Shown here: piece after piece, positions 1-9,434 of the stretch
Layout of the letters: every line of letters starts with the position of its first letter
Position numbering within the stretch: the stretch's first letter is position 1
Origin: Pseudomonadota bacterium
GTDB taxonomy: Bacteria; Pseudomonadota; Alphaproteobacteria; Reyranellales; Reyranellaceae
Assembly (NCBI GenBank): GCA_018240685.1
Contig: JAFEFG010000015.1
Location: 1-57,157, forward strand
Length of the DNA stretch: 57,157 bases
Reading direction: 5' to 3'
Made by a program: the position numbers and the translations under genes
The notes under the pieces: generated by a model
Database searches by the model: none
What the model was told of the DNA's origin: nothing
Seen by the model: only the letters and a program-made list of their open reading frames with translations

Positions 1-1598
1 CTGGCGACGCGTCGCCAGCCCGACTTGTCGACGTGAATGAATTCTCCGCCCCATATCGTGCCGTCCGAGCCATAGCCCGTTCCGTCCCAGGCAATGCCGA
101 GCGCCGGCGGTGCGAGACCGTGTTCGCCCAGGCAGGCGGCGACATGGGCGACGTGATGCTGGACGGCGACCATGGGCCGCCCGGTTGTCTCGGCAACGCG
201 CGTCGATGCGTAGTCGGGATGCAGGTCGCGGACGGCCAGGCGCGGCTGGCCGCCCTGCAGCGCGACGAGGTCGGTGATGGCGCGGCGAAGGCCATCGCGC
301 GCGGCCGGGGTTTCGAGATCGCCCAGATGCTGGCTGACGGTCACGCTGCCGGCCGCCGTCAAGGCGACCGTGGCCTTGAGGTGGCCGCCAAGCGCCAGAA
401 TGCCGTCTCTGGCACCGCTGACCGCCAGCGGCCCCGGCGCGTAGCCACGGGCGCGGCGCAGAAGCTGCGGGCGGTCGCACACGATTTGGGCGACCGAGTC
501 ATCGAGCGATCGCACGATGGGCCGATCGTGCACGAGGAACAGGTCGGCAATTCCGGCGAGTCGCTGGAACGCCATCGCGTCATCGATGATGATCGGCTCG
601 TCAGCCACATTGCCGCTGGTGGCGACGGCCGGAATATCGAGATCCGCCATTAGTAGGTGATGCAGCGGCGAGTAGGGAAGCAGTACACCAAGCCGATGAC
701 TGCCGGTCGCGACCGAGGGTGCGAGCGTGTCGGCTTTGCGTCTCGCCAGCACGATCGGCCGCTCGCGCCCGCTCAGCAGCGCCTCCGTCGCCGCGTCGAG
801 ATGGCAGTGCAGCCGGATGGCGGCGAGATCGGGAAACATCACGGCGAACGGCTTCCCGCCCCGTCGCTTGCCGAGCCGCATACGGCTGATGGCATCTTCG
901 TCATGGGCCGGGGCCAGCAGGTGGAAACCGCCGACGCCCTTCACGGCAACGATCCCGCCCCTGAGAAGGGCCGCGACGGCAGCCTTCAGGGCCTGGTCGT
1001 CGTGCGCGATCGTTCCGCCGGTGTTGTCGCGCAATGTCAGACGCGGTCCGCATGCGAGGCAGGCGTTGGGCTCGGCGTGGAAGCGGCGGTCGGAGGGCTC
1101 GTCGTATTCGGCCTGACAGGCCGGGCACATCGTGAAGCAGCGCATCGTCGTGCGCGAGCGGTCGTAGGGCGTGCTCTCGACGATGCTGTAGCGCGGGCCA
1201 CATTGGGTGCAGTTGATGAAGGGATAGCGGAAACGCCGGCTCGTCGGATCGAACAGCTCCGCGAGGCACGCCGCGCAGGGGGCGAGGTCCGGCAGCACCT
1301 CGGCGCCACGCGCCTCGACGATCTCGCTCCGGCGGATCGAAAAGGCCGCTTCACCGCGCGGCGCCACCTCCTCGACGGAGATACGGCCGATCCGCGCGTT
1401 GGGCGGCGGCGATCGTCTGACCGCGTCGACCAGCGCTGAGACGCCGGAAGCCTCGCCTTCGGCTTCGATCATGACGCCTTCGGTCGAATTGAGGACCCAG
1501 CCGCCAAGGCCGAGCTCCCGCGCGTGCCGGTATACGAAGGGCCGGAAGCCCACGCCCTGAACGGCGCCGCGCAGGATGATTCGCCGTCGTACGTCCAT
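1..1598 (-). CDS. hypF: HypF carbamoyltransferase, 5' part (runs off left edge)
   Basis: HypF makes the cyano ligands of the [NiFe] hydrogenase active site from carbamoyl phosphate, handing a thiocarboxamide to HypE. The reading frame stays open to the window edge, giving about 532 residues. An acylphosphatase domain (about 1-90, with GAVQGVGFRPFVYRH near residues 11-25) is followed by the paired zinc-finger cysteines C108/C111, C130/C133, C158/C161 and C180/C183, then a YrdC-like domain and the beginning of a Kae1-like domain (HHVAHVAACLGEHG, AWDGTGYGSDGT). The ATG shares its A with the TGA of hypA (TGATG), so the two are translationally coupled. The C-terminal part of the Kae1-like domain lies outside the window. 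HypC, HypD and HypE are not in view and may follow further left. Confidence 0.95.
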   Translation of the reverse strand, partial: MDVRRRIILRGAVQGVGFRPFVYRHARELGLGGWVLNSTEGVMIEAEGEASGVSALVDAVRRSPPPNARIGRISVEEVAPRGEAAFSIRRSEIVEARGAEVLPDLAPCAACLAELFDPTSRRFRYPFINCTQCGPRYSIVESTPYDRSRTTMRCFTMCPACQAEYDEPSDRRFHAEPNACLACGPRLTLRDNTGGTIAHDDQALKAAVAALLRGGIVAVKGVGGFHLLAPAHDEDAISRMRLGKRRGGKPFAVMFPDLAAIRLHCHLDAATEALLSGRERPIVLARRKADTLAPSVATGSHRLGVLLPYSPLHHLLMADLDIPAVATSGNVADEPIIIDDAMAFQRLAGIADLFLVHDRPIVRSLDDSVAQIVCDRPQLLRRARGYAPGPLAVSGARDGILALGGHLKATVALTAAGSVTVSQHLGDLETPAARDGLRRAITDLVALQGGQPRLAVRDLHPDYASTRVAETTGRPMVAVQHHVAHVAACLGEHGLAPPALGIAWDGTGYGSDGTIWGGEFIHVDKSGWRRVA

Positions 1599-1861
1599 CA
1601 GGTTTCCACCTCGACGCTTTCGAGTACCAGGTCCTGGGCGTGGGGATGCTCCACGTCATCGGAGACGGTCGTGTGCAACTGGGCGCCCTCGGCAAGGGTG
1701 CCTTTGGCGGCTTCCGTGAAATGCTCGGCGAAGTGGTCAGCCGACATATGGCTGAGGGCGCCGAGCCAGACGGACACGGCCACGACGCGCGTAGCGTTTT
1801 CCCGCCGCGAGATTTCCTCGACCCGTCGCATCAGACCGGCGATGAGCGAGGCTTCATGCAT
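1598..1861 (-). CDS. hypA: HypA-like nickel chaperone without the zinc-finger loop
   Basis: HypA delivers nickel to the hydrogenase large subunit. The 87-residue product begins [11 protein letters not shown], carrying the Met-His-Glu nickel-binding start of the family, and ends LESVEVET as HypA proteins do. Ordinary HypA is about 113 residues with two CxxC pairs that bind structural zinc; here that segment is replaced by a short stretch (TTVSDDVEHPHAQ) and the protein has no cysteine at all. The start was chosen at MHEAS because the family begins there; longer in-frame starts only add low-complexity residues. ATGCATGA overlaps the end of the protease gene by 8 nt, and the stop overlaps hypF. 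Either a real short subfamily tied to group 3b operons or a degenerate HypA; the intact ends favour the first. Confidence 0.85.
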   Translation of the reverse strand: MHEASLIAGLMRRVEEISRRENATRVVAVSVWLGALSHMSADHFAEHFTEAAKGTLAEGAQLHTTVSDDVEHPHAQDLVLESVEVET

Positions 1862-2351
1862 GTCGGATGCCTTCGGCCAATGTGATTTCAGCCTGGACCT
1901 TCTCGCCGACGATGTCGACGGCCGAGGCGACGGGCGGCGACAGGCTGGCACCCGGCTCCGCCGACGCAGCCTCGATCGCGTAGACGACGCACGACGAAGG
2001 CAACTGCTTCAAGGCGCGTGCAAGTTCGATTGCTTCCGCAAGCCCAAGTCCGTGCGTCGACACCTGAAAGTCCTCCTTCGGCAGCGGCGATCGAGCCACG
2101 TCGAACCGCCGCACCGTGCCTGGCTCGGCGCCGGAGAGGCAGGCGTCGATCAGAAAGGCGGCGTCCGCACCGTCGAGGAGGGCAAGCAGGGAGGTGGCCT
2201 CGCCGTCGTGCTCGGCTGCCTCGATGTGGGCGGGCAGCTTCCCGCGCAGCCGTTGGACGACGGCCCGGCCGGCACCGTCGTCGCCGCGGTCGGGATTGCC
2301 GATTCCGACCACGATCGCGCGTCGCGCCCGGCGCGGGGGAGCGTCAGCCAC
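1854..2351 (-). CDS. Hydrogenase maturation endopeptidase (HycI/HyaD family)
   Basis: This protease clips the C-terminal tail from the hydrogenase large subunit after nickel insertion. The 165-residue product has the family opening [21 protein letters not shown] (residues about 12-32, including the conserved GIGN and the metal-binding Asp) and a second conserved stretch, [11 protein letters not shown]. The start is a GTG inside GTGGCTGA, overlapping the end of the large-subunit gene by 8 nt, which is the usual layout for a protease beside its substrate; no ATG is available near the conserved N-terminus. It ends by overlapping hypA. It most likely acts on the neighbouring large subunit, whose tail after the DPCxxCxxH motif is only about nine residues. 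Confidence 0.9.
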   Translation of the reverse strand: MADAPPRRARRAIVVGIGNPDRGDDGAGRAVVQRLRGKLPAHIEAAEHDGEATSLLALLDGADAAFLIDACLSGAEPGTVRRFDVARSPLPKEDFQVSTHGLGLAEAIELARALKQLPSSCVVYAIEAASAEPGASLSPPVASAVDIVGEKVQAEITLAEGIRHA

Positions 2352-3633
2352 GATCGACCTCCAACCGCAGGAAATGCGTGGCGCAGGAGATGCAGGGGTC
2401 GTAGTTTCGCACCGTCTGCTCGCAGCGATCGCGCAAGGCTTCATCCGACAATTCGAGGAATCCGCCGACGAAGCCGGCGAGATCCTCTTCGATGCTCGCC
2501 TGATTCTGGGAAGTCGGTGGCACGATGCGCGCTTCGGCGATGCTGCCGTCGGCTTCCAGCCGGTAGCGATGATAAAGCAATCCGCGCGGCGCTTCCGTGG
2601 CCCCGAAACCGATGGCGGCCCGAGGTTCGACGTCGATGGCGGGAAGGTCGGGGGCTTGATAGTTCTCGATGATCCGCAGGGCTTCGTCGCAGGCATAGAG
2701 GACCTCGACTGCGCGTACCACGATACTGCGATAGGGATTGCGGCAGACAGGATCGAGGCCCGCGGCGCGCGCAGCCTCCTGGGCCAGCGGCGACAAGCGA
2801 TCGAAGTTCAGGCTGTAGCGCGCCAGGGGGCCGACAAGGTAGGAGGAGCCGTCCTTGAGACGCGCCTGAAGCGCTGTGGATCGCGCAACATGTGTTTCCT
2901 CGAAGTGCTCGTCGTATTGCGCCGGCGCGATATCGAGGCCGCGACTGGAGACGATCCGGCCTTCGTTGAGAGGATAATCCGACGGGTGGCGGAGCGAGAC
3001 GAAAATGTAGTCGCGCTCGCGATCGGGAAAATCGAAGCCGGCGACCCAGCGGACCGTTTCCAGCGCCGAATCCCGCGCGTGCTTCAACTGCTCGGCCAGT
3101 GGATCCAGGTCGCGTCGCTGCGGCACCCGGTAGAAGCCTCCAACCTTCACGTTGATCGGGTGGATCTCGCGGCCTCCCACGAGCGACAGGATCTCGTTGC
3201 CTGCCTTTTTGAGCCCGAGGCCGCGGCGCACCAGGTCGCCGTGTTCCCGCGCCATGTCGATCGCGCCCGCGTAGCCAAGAAAGTCGGGTGCATGCAGCAT
3301 GTAAATGTGAAGGGCGTGGCTCTCGATCCATTCGCCGCAGTAGAGAAGCCGGCGAAGATCCCGCAGCGGGCCGGCGACCGTGACGCCCAAGGCATCCTCC
3401 ATCGCGTTCACGGCACTCATCTGATAGGCGATCGGGCAGATGCCGCAGATGCGCGACGTGATATCCGGAGCTTCGCTGAACGAACGGCCGCGCAGGAAGG
3501 CTTCGAAGAAACGCGGCGGCTCGAAGATGCTGAGCTCCGCCGAGCGGACGACTCCGTCGCGCACGACCACTTTCAGCGCGCCTTCGCCCTCGACACGGCT
3601 GAGGTAACCGACCTTGATGGTCCTACGGGTCAT
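2344..3633 (-). CDS. hyhL: [NiFe] hydrogenase large subunit, group 3b (alpha)
   Basis: Catalytic subunit of a soluble bidirectional NAD(P)-linked hydrogenase. The 429-residue protein has the L1 motif RICGIC (C63, C66) and the C-terminal L2 motif DPCISCATH (C414, C417, H420), supplying the four cysteines that hold Ni and Fe. The tail after H420 is FLRLEVDRG, the presumed peptide removed on maturation. The family motif [15 protein letters not shown] is also present. The start [18 protein letters not shown] was chosen because it matches the normal N-terminus (RVEGEG); its ATG lies inside the end of the small-subunit gene. Flanked by FAD/NAD and iron-sulfur subunits, which fits group 3b (sulfhydrogenase-like) rather than a membrane-bound uptake enzyme. 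Confidence 0.95.
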   Translation of the reverse strand: MTRRTIKVGYLSRVEGEGALKVVVRDGVVRSAELSIFEPPRFFEAFLRGRSFSEAPDITSRICGICPIAYQMSAVNAMEDALGVTVAGPLRDLRRLLYCGEWIESHALHIYMLHAPDFLGYAGAIDMAREHGDLVRRGLGLKKAGNEILSLVGGREIHPINVKVGGFYRVPQRRDLDPLAEQLKHARDSALETVRWVAGFDFPDRERDYIFVSLRHPSDYPLNEGRIVSSRGLDIAPAQYDEHFEETHVARSTALQARLKDGSSYLVGPLARYSLNFDRLSPLAQEAARAAGLDPVCRNPYRSIVVRAVEVLYACDEALRIIENYQAPDLPAIDVEPRAAIGFGATEAPRGLLYHRYRLEADGSIAEARIVPPTSQNQASIEEDLAGFVGGFLELSDEALRDRCEQTVRNYDPCISCATHFLRLEVDRG

Positions 3634-4405
3634 GGCGTTCGCTCTCCTTGCGGAAGACGGGAGCATCGGCGTTGAAGGTGCGATAGACGCGCTGCACCTC
3701 CTTCTGGCCCATGCCAAGGGCCTTCATCCGATGCGTGAGCGAGGTCGGGTTGGGCGTCTCCATCGGCCCGTAGCAGCCGTAGCAGCCTCGATTGTAGGAC
3801 GGACAGACCGCGTGGCAGCCGGCATGCGTGACCGGTCCCAGGCAGGGCGTACCGTGGGCGACCATGACGCAGACGTTGCCTTTGATCTTGCACTCCATGC
3901 AAACGCTGTGCGGCGGCGTGACGGGACGCCGTCCGGCAAGGAATGCCGAGATTGTCTCCATGAGCTGATACTTGGAGATCGGACACCCGCGGAGCTCGAA
4001 GTCGACCGCGACGTGGTCGGCGATCGGCGTCGAGTCCGCCAGCGTACTGATATAGTCGGGCCGGGCATAGACGACGGAGGTGTATTCCTTCACGTCGGCA
4101 AAGTTGCGCAAGGCCTGGATGCCGCCGGTGGTGGCGCAGGCGCCAATGGTCACCAGTGTCGTCGATCGGCGACGCACCTCATGGATGCGCGCGGCGTCGT
4201 GCGAAGTGGTGATCGATCCTTCGACGAGCGATATGTCGTAGTGACCCTCGATCTTCCCGCGGGTCGCCTCCGGAAAATAGGCGATGTCCACGGCGCCTGC
4301 GATGGCCAGAAGCTCGTCTTCGCAGTCGAGCAGGGTGAGCTGGCAGCCGTCGCACGAGGCGAACTTCCATACGGCGAGGCGCGGCTTCCTGCCTTTGGCG
4401 CCCAT
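3623..4405 (-). CDS. hyhS: [NiFe] hydrogenase small subunit, group 3b (delta)
   Basis: Electron-transfer subunit next to the catalytic subunit. The 260-residue protein has the proximal cluster motif CDGCQ (C18, C21), a GACATTGG stretch, RGCPIS and a cysteine-rich C-terminal half ([31 protein letters not shown]) for further [4Fe-4S] clusters. There is no twin-arginine signal peptide, so the enzyme should be cytoplasmic, as expected for group 3 hydrogenases. It starts 1 nt after the FAD subunit's stop and overlaps the large subunit by 11 nt, so the three are read as one unit. Confidence 0.95.
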   Translation of the reverse strand: MGAKGRKPRLAVWKFASCDGCQLTLLDCEDELLAIAGAVDIAYFPEATRGKIEGHYDISLVEGSITTSHDAARIHEVRRRSTTLVTIGACATTGGIQALRNFADVKEYTSVVYARPDYISTLADSTPIADHVAVDFELRGCPISKYQLMETISAFLAGRRPVTPPHSVCMECKIKGNVCVMVAHGTPCLGPVTHAGCHAVCPSYNRGCYGCYGPMETPNPTSLTHRMKALGMGQKEVQRVYRTFNADAPVFRKESERHDP

Positions 4406-4406
4406 G

Positions 4407-5267
4407 TCAGATCTCCTTCAGGCCAAGGAATGTGCGGAGACGGTCGTAGCGGAAGACCGGGCCGTCCCGGCAGACGAACGTGGGCCCAAACTGGCAGTGG
4501 CCGCACTGGCCGATCGCGCACTTCATGTTACGCTCCGTCGACAGATAGATCGCCGCGTCGGCCATCCCGGCGCGCCGGAGAGCGTCGATCGCAAAGCGCA
4601 TCATGATTTCTGGACCGCACACGAGCGCGATCGAGTTCCCGGGGTCGAAGGCGGCGTGCTCGATCAAGGTCGGCACGACGCCGACATGGCCGGTCCAGCC
4701 GGAGGGCGCGTGGTCGACCGTGATCTCGATATCGATGTCCGCCCGCCGTTGCCAGGAGGCGAGCTCCCGCCGGAACAGCATGTCTTCGGGACCGCGCGCG
4801 CCGTAGAGCAGGCGGACGCGACCGAACCGGTGGCGCCCGGCCAGAAGCCGGTAGAGGGCGGGGCGGAGCGGCGCGAGACCAAGCCCGCCCGCAACCAGCA
4901 GCACGTCACGCCCCGCAGCTTCCGCCATCGGCCAGCCGACGCCGAATGGGCCGCGCAGACCCAATTCCTTTCCTGGCTTCAATTGTACCAGTGCCTCGGA
5001 GACGGGACCGACCGCACGGATCGTGTGGACGAGCTGTGTCCCCCGGGCGGGATCGCCACTCAGGCTGATCGGCACTTCGCCGACGCCGAAGACAGTGAGC
5101 ATGTTGAACTGTCCGGGAGCGAATCCGGAGGCTTCCGTGCCGTCCGCCTCGATGTCGAGCGTCCATACCTGTGCTGATTCGCGCCTGCGACGGCGGATGC
5201 GCGCGATGCGCGGCAGCATGGCGTCGGGAGCGTGCACTGTCGCCTCAGGCCGGAGTGCCGTAGACAT
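4407..5267 (-). CDS. hyhG: Hydrogenase FAD/NAD(P)-binding subunit (gamma)
   Basis: Ferredoxin-NADP reductase-like subunit that passes electrons between NAD(P)H and the iron-sulfur subunits. The 286-residue protein has an FAD-binding barrel ([20 protein letters not shown]), a nucleotide-binding domain ([26 protein letters not shown]) and a C-terminal [2Fe-2S] motif with C250, C255, C258 and C266. The start at MSTALRPEA overlaps the preceding cyclic-nucleotide-binding gene by 23 nt; a later ATG at about 5222 would remove the overlap but also the linker before the barrel. Confidence 0.92.
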   Translation of the reverse strand: MSTALRPEATVHAPDAMLPRIARIRRRRRESAQVWTLDIEADGTEASGFAPGQFNMLTVFGVGEVPISLSGDPARGTQLVHTIRAVGPVSEALVQLKPGKELGLRGPFGVGWPMAEAAGRDVLLVAGGLGLAPLRPALYRLLAGRHRFGRVRLLYGARGPEDMLFRRELASWQRRADIDIEITVDHAPSGWTGHVGVVPTLIEHAAFDPGNSIALVCGPEIMMRFAIDALRRAGMADAAIYLSTERNMKCAIGQCGHCQFGPTFVCRDGPVFRYDRLRTFLGLKEI

Positions 5268-5712
5268 CGAGGATCTGCAGCTGGGTCGCATGAAGCCATT
5301 CGACGAGCAATGGCACGAACCTCTTCATCATTTCGTAGCCGAAGTGATGGTCGGCGTCGCACTTCTGCCGAAGGCATTCCGCATCCATGGCGACAGCCCG
5401 GACCTGCTCGAGTGCGCGGGCATCGTAGGTCCAGCGATAGGGCGGGATCAGCCAGGAGACGCCGACGATCTCCCCCTCGCGAAGAGTCCGGAAGGTCATC
5501 GCCTTGCGGCCCGGTGCGGTCAGTTCAAGCGCGACACGGCCGTGGCGCAGCAGGAAGAAGCGGTCTGCGAGGGCGCCCTCACGGAAGAGGTACTCGCCCG
5601 GCTCGAAGAGCATGTTCCTGGCGCAGCCGCACACCAGCTTGCAATGTTCGTCGCCCAGGCCAGTGAAGAACCTGTGTTCGGCGACGATCTGCTCGAGGCT
5701 TCTAATCTTCAT
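5245..5712 (-). CDS. Cyclic-nucleotide-binding domain protein without HTH, inside the hydrogenase operon
   Basis: A 155-residue protein consisting of little more than one cyclic-nucleotide-binding (Crp/Fnr sensor) fold: [28 protein letters not shown] and the phosphate-cassette-like [13 protein letters not shown]. It has no helix-turn-helix, so it is not a transcription factor on its own. C24, C28 and C30 ([10 protein letters not shown]) are an odd feature. It sits between the iron-sulfur and FAD subunit genes, 4 nt after the first and overlapping the second. A role as an accessory or allosteric subunit of the hydrogenase is an inference from position. Whether it binds a nucleotide is not clear: the usual RxA pocket motif is not obvious. 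Confidence 0.85.
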   Translation of the reverse strand: MKIRSLEQIVAEHRFFTGLGDEHCKLVCGCARNMLFEPGEYLFREGALADRFFLLRHGRVALELTAPGRKAMTFRTLREGEIVGVSWLIPPYRWTYDARALEQVRAVAMDAECLRQKCDADHHFGYEMMKRFVPLLVEWLHATQLQILDVYGTPA

Positions 5713-5716
5713 GGCT

Positions 5717-6838
5717 TTATCCTTCCGTCGAACCGCTGTCGCGGATGGCTCTGACCTCCTCGGTGATGTCGATCCCTACCGGGCACCAGGTGATGCATCG
5801 CCCGCAACCCACGCAGCCGGAGGTGCCGAACTGGTCGACCCAGAAGGCGAGTTTGTGGGTCATCCACTGCCGGTAGCGGGAACGCGCACTGGCACGCACG
5901 CTGCCGCCATGGATGTAGGAAAAGTCCATCGTGAAGCAGGAATCCCAGCGTCGGGAACGGCTGGCCGTTTCTCCGGCAAGGTCGCTCGAGTCTTCCACCG
6001 ATGTGCAGAAACAGGTCGGGCACACCATGGTGCAGTTTCCGCAGGTCAGGCACCGCTTGGCGACGTCGTCCCATCGCGGATGGTCGAGATTGCGTTCGAG
6101 CAACTCGCGCAGGTCGTCCGAACGCATCTGGCGGCCCATCGCGGCGGCCGTACGGGAGATGACAGCCTTCGCCTGCGCGATCTCCTCGTCCATCGCGGGC
6201 CGTCGCGGCAGTGCTGCAAGCACCTGAAGGCCCGCCTCCGATCCGGCCTCGGTGACGAACGAGCGGCCGCTCTCCGTGACAATCTCTGTCAGGGAAATGT
6301 CGTAGCCCGATTCGACCGCCGGTCCCGTGTTCATCGACTGGCAAAAGCAGGTACCGCCGGCCTCGCCGCAGTTGATCGCAACAAAGAACGCTCCTTCCCG
6401 GCGGGCGCGGTAATGCGAATCGGGATATTGTCCGCCAAGGAGAACACGATCCTGGATGGCTATCGCGTGCAGCTCGCACGCCCGTACGCCGATGAAGGCG
6501 AAACGCTGGTCGGGCGGGCTTTCCGCAACGATACTGACATCCTCGCCATTCCGAACCACTTTCCACAGCTCGACGATCGGCGCGTGCAGGAACTTCTTCC
6601 AGCTGTGAGGGCCTACCGCAAATCCGAAAAGCGCATCGTCTTCGCGGCGAACGAGACGGTAGTGCCCGCCTTCCTGTTCATCCGTCCATCCTCTCGGCAG
6701 TTCGGCAAGGGAATCGATTTCGTCATAGACGATCGTCTGGTCGCGTACCGTTGGCCCGATCACGCGATACCCGCGGCCCTTGAGCTGATCCAGGAGGGCC
6801 TGGAGTGCATCAACGGTCACTGTGACCTTTTCGACCAT
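5717..6838 (-). CDS. hyhB: Hydrogenase iron-sulfur subunit (beta), first gene of the operon
   Basis: The 373-residue subunit links the FAD subunit to the hydrogenase module. It carries two [4Fe-4S] ferredoxin motifs near the C-terminus: C263, C266, C269, C273 ([12 protein letters not shown]) and C342, C345, C348, C352 ([12 protein letters not shown]). Earlier cysteines ([17 protein letters not shown]) match the family's extra conserved region. The start MVEKVTVTV was chosen over upstream GTG (6889) and ATG (6877) codons because a purine-rich stretch (GGGAAAG) precedes it; the longer forms add unconserved residues. It heads the hydrogenase operon, with about 200 bp of non-coding DNA upstream in which I see no FNR or sigma-54 site. 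Confidence 0.92.
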   Translation of the reverse strand: MVEKVTVTVDALQALLDQLKGRGYRVIGPTVRDQTIVYDEIDSLAELPRGWTDEQEGGHYRLVRREDDALFGFAVGPHSWKKFLHAPIVELWKVVRNGEDVSIVAESPPDQRFAFIGVRACELHAIAIQDRVLLGGQYPDSHYRARREGAFFVAINCGEAGGTCFCQSMNTGPAVESGYDISLTEIVTESGRSFVTEAGSEAGLQVLAALPRRPAMDEEIAQAKAVISRTAAAMGRQMRSDDLRELLERNLDHPRWDDVAKRCLTCGNCTMVCPTCFCTSVEDSSDLAGETASRSRRWDSCFTMDFSYIHGGSVRASARSRYRQWMTHKLAFWVDQFGTSGCVGCGRCITWCPVGIDITEEVRAIRDSGSTEG

Positions 6839-7037
6839 CGTGTGGCGCTTTCCCGGTGGCTGACTGAGCCGCGTCATCCAGAGGGACACTGGCTACTCGG
6901 ATCGCAGCCTAGTGGGACTGCCTGGTTCTGTAAAACGCCAGGGACCTGCATGGAGATTTTCATATGGACACCGACGACAAACGCCCGATCGTTCGCGACC
7001 GGCCCTTCCGAGCGACGATTGCGACGAGGCTCGTTCC

Positions 7038-8132
7038 TCACGCATGAGCCTCGATCCAGGCCGTGATCTTCGGCCAGATCCGTGCGTGAGCCTTCTGGCC
7101 GATCAGGATGCCGAGGTGTTGCAGGCATACGCCGACATCGCCGGCATATTCGATCACGCGAACGTCCTTGGCGGGCATGGCCTCGACGAACGGCTCGACG
7201 GATGCCTTGGGCGCAATATCATCCGTTGCCGTGACGACCACGAGCGTGGGGGCTGACATGTTTCGAGGATCCGCCGCCCGGTCGCCGATCATCAACTCGC
7301 CCCGGCAGAGGCGGTTCTCGCGATAGAGCCACTCGATCAACTGGTGAACCAGCCGGCCTGGAAGGGCGGCTTCGTCCAGCGCCCAGTGCTCGACCCGAGC
7401 ATGAAGCTCGAGGGTCTGGGCGTCGCCGAGGCTCAGCGCGGCATCTGCCAGTCTCGCCCAGACGAAAGTGTCGGGGGACGCCAGGGCGCTCACGTGGGAG
7501 AGAAGGGAGCCGGGATAGAGGATCGAATCGGAAAAGCCGGAGGGGACCAGCGACACGAGCGCGTCTCGGAAAGGGCTTGAAGCGGGCTGGAACGAAAGCG
7601 GCGCGCCAAGCAGCATCAGGCCCTGGATGGAGCCAGGCGCCAACGTGCCGGAGATCGCCGCAAGCGTGCCACCCAGGGAATGGCCTGCCAGGAAAGGTCG
7701 GACGGTCGCATGTCTGCGGGAACTCGCCGCCACACACTCGGCTATCGCTTCGACATATTCAGCGAGGCCGTTGTTTCCCGTTGTGGCGGAAGCCGGCAGC
7801 CATTCGAGCAGACGTACATGCAGACCCTGCCTCAGGCAGTGGCGGATTGCGCTGGCGGATGGAGACAGATCCCAGATGTAGGGTTTCTTGATCGGTGCGG
7901 CGACGATCAGCAGGGTAGGGCGTGTGACGCTGCCGCCGTAATCCCGAAGACGCCAGAAGCGGCCCGATGCGACGATCCGATAGTCGCGTTCGCTCGGGCC
8001 CAGGCCGAAGGCGGCCAAGGCCTGGCCCTGGGCGTGCCGCAGGGCATCGCTCACACCGAACGGCGCTCGCCGGAACGTGTCCAATGCCGAGGCCATGGAG
8101 GCTGCCACAGAGGAGGGTTCGGTTCGCTGCAT
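7038..8132 (-). CDS. PhaC-like alpha/beta hydrolase with a serine nucleophile
   Basis: A 364-residue alpha/beta-fold protein resembling class I/III polyhydroxyalkanoate synthases in layout (RPTLLIVAAPIKKPYIWDLSP, then VRLLEWLP, ending LQHLGILIGQKAHARIWPKI). The nucleophile elbow is GHSLGG with S152. True PHA synthases have Cys here (GxCxGG), so polymerase activity is doubtful and an ester- or thioester-hydrolase is more likely. The other triad members are probably an Asp in TATDDIAPK and the His in LQHLG. It lies between the hydrogenase operon and the site-2 protease on the same strand but about 150 bp from each, so it probably has its own promoter. The substrate cannot be told from sequence. 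Confidence 0.75.
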   Translation of the reverse strand: MQRTEPSSVAASMASALDTFRRAPFGVSDALRHAQGQALAAFGLGPSERDYRIVASGRFWRLRDYGGSVTRPTLLIVAAPIKKPYIWDLSPSASAIRHCLRQGLHVRLLEWLPASATTGNNGLAEYVEAIAECVAASSRRHATVRPFLAGHSLGGTLAAISGTLAPGSIQGLMLLGAPLSFQPASSPFRDALVSLVPSGFSDSILYPGSLLSHVSALASPDTFVWARLADAALSLGDAQTLELHARVEHWALDEAALPGRLVHQLIEWLYRENRLCRGELMIGDRAADPRNMSAPTLVVVTATDDIAPKASVEPFVEAMPAKDVRVIEYAGDVGVCLQHLGILIGQKAHARIWPKITAWIEAHA

Positions 8133-8285
8133 GAGCTACCCCAACAAGGTGGACTCGCGGGTCGAAACATCCAGAACAACAATGTTACTGCACTGGCAAA
8201 CGTTGCATCACTTCACTTTCGATTTTTGGGATGGGGTGACGCAGATCGGAGCATCGGGACAGATGTGTCGTCGGGGCGCGTCGGA

Positions 8286-9434
8286 CTAGGAAGGTCTGCT
8301 GCCGTCGCCGTGGCGGCCGATCCCCAATTCCTGAAGGGTTGCCAGAAAGGTGATGATGTCCTCGCGGGTCAGCATGCCAACAACGCCATCGCCCCGCGTG
8401 ACGGGAAGCTGATTGACACCCTTGCGATCCATTTTCTGGAGGGCGGCCCACAACTCGGAATCGGCGGTGACGCTGATCGATTGCTCCAGCGGGAGCATGG
8501 CCTGTGCAAGCCGGGTCGTCGACCATTCGGAACGAGGCACATCTCTTATCTGCTGCAGGGTCATCAAGCCGACGGGAGCACCCTGTCGTTCCACGAGGAA
8601 GCTGCGGCGGCCGCTGCGGAAGATGTGTTCGTCGACCAGCGACTGGATCGTCAGATCCTCCGGGATGGTGTCGGTGTCGGTAGTCATGGCCTGCGCGACC
8701 TTGTGGCCCGTGAGCAGGCCTTGATACGTCAACTGATGCAGTTGTGCGGTGGCGGCGATGTCCAGGAACCAGCCAATGAACGCCAACCAGAGGCCGCCGC
8801 CGGGATTGCCCTCGAACATTTCCCATACGCCGCCGAAGATCATCGCAAGGGCGAAGAAGCGTCCGACGTTCGCCGCGACCTGCGTCGCCCGCCGCATGTC
8901 GCCCGTGATCGACCAGACGATGGCGCGGAACACCCGGCCGCCGTCGAGAGGATATCCCGGGATGAGATTGAACAGGGCCACGCCCAGGTTGATGTAGATG
9001 AGATACCCGGCCAGGCCCGACAAGGGTTCGACGGAGCTGACCAGCGGCCGAACGGCGTAGAAGGCGATGGCGATGAAGAGGCTCACCAAGGGGCCGGCAA
9101 TCGCGACGAAAAACTCGGCGATGGCACTGGGCGGCTCGGCGTCGATCTGCGAGACGCCGCCAAAGAGGTAGAGCGTGATGCTGCGGACCGGAACGCCATA
9201 GCGCATCGCGACGACGGAATGACCAAGTTCGTGAAGCAGAATGCTTGCGAACACCAGGATCGCCGTCGCCACGGCGGTCAGCCAGTAGAGTGCCGTCGGC
9301 CAGTCCTTGAAGTCCGCGGGGTAGTAGAATGCGCCAAGCATCCAGGTGATCGCCGCGAAGATCACGAACCAACTGTAATCGAGCCCGATCGCTATGCCGA
9401 AGATCCTGCCGATCGGAATGCTGTGCCGGCCCAT
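8286..9434 (-). CDS. Site-2-type M50 zinc metalloprotease with two CBS domains
   Basis: Integral-membrane intramembrane protease. The 382-residue protein has several hydrophobic segments in the first 210 residues, the zinc motif HELGH (H68, E69, H72) in one of them, and the second metal-site motif NLIPGYPLDGGR (D164) in another. The C-terminal 150 residues form a CBS pair (VAQAMTTDTDTIPEDLTIQSL and LAQAMLPLEQSISVTADSEL), which often bind adenine nucleotides. This is the SpoIVFB-like CBS-containing branch of M50. A perfect FNR/FixK box lies 162 nt upstream of the ATG, suggesting expression under low oxygen. The substrate is unknown. Confidence 0.9.
   Translation of the reverse strand: MGRHSIPIGRIFGIAIGLDYSWFVIFAAITWMLGAFYYPADFKDWPTALYWLTAVATAILVFASILLHELGHSVVAMRYGVPVRSITLYLFGGVSQIDAEPPSAIAEFFVAIAGPLVSLFIAIAFYAVRPLVSSVEPLSGLAGYLIYINLGVALFNLIPGYPLDGGRVFRAIVWSITGDMRRATQVAANVGRFFALAMIFGGVWEMFEGNPGGGLWLAFIGWFLDIAATAQLHQLTYQGLLTGHKVAQAMTTDTDTIPEDLTIQSLVDEHIFRSGRRSFLVERQGAPVGLMTLQQIRDVPRSEWSTTRLAQAMLPLEQSISVTADSELWAALQKMDRKGVNQLPVTRGDGVVGMLTREDIITFLATLQELGIGRHGDGSRPS

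Noticed and set aside
6839..7037. FNR or sigma-54 promoter for the hydrogenase operon
   Set aside because: No TTGAT-N4-ATCAA or TGGCAC-N5-TTGC match in the upstream 200 bp.
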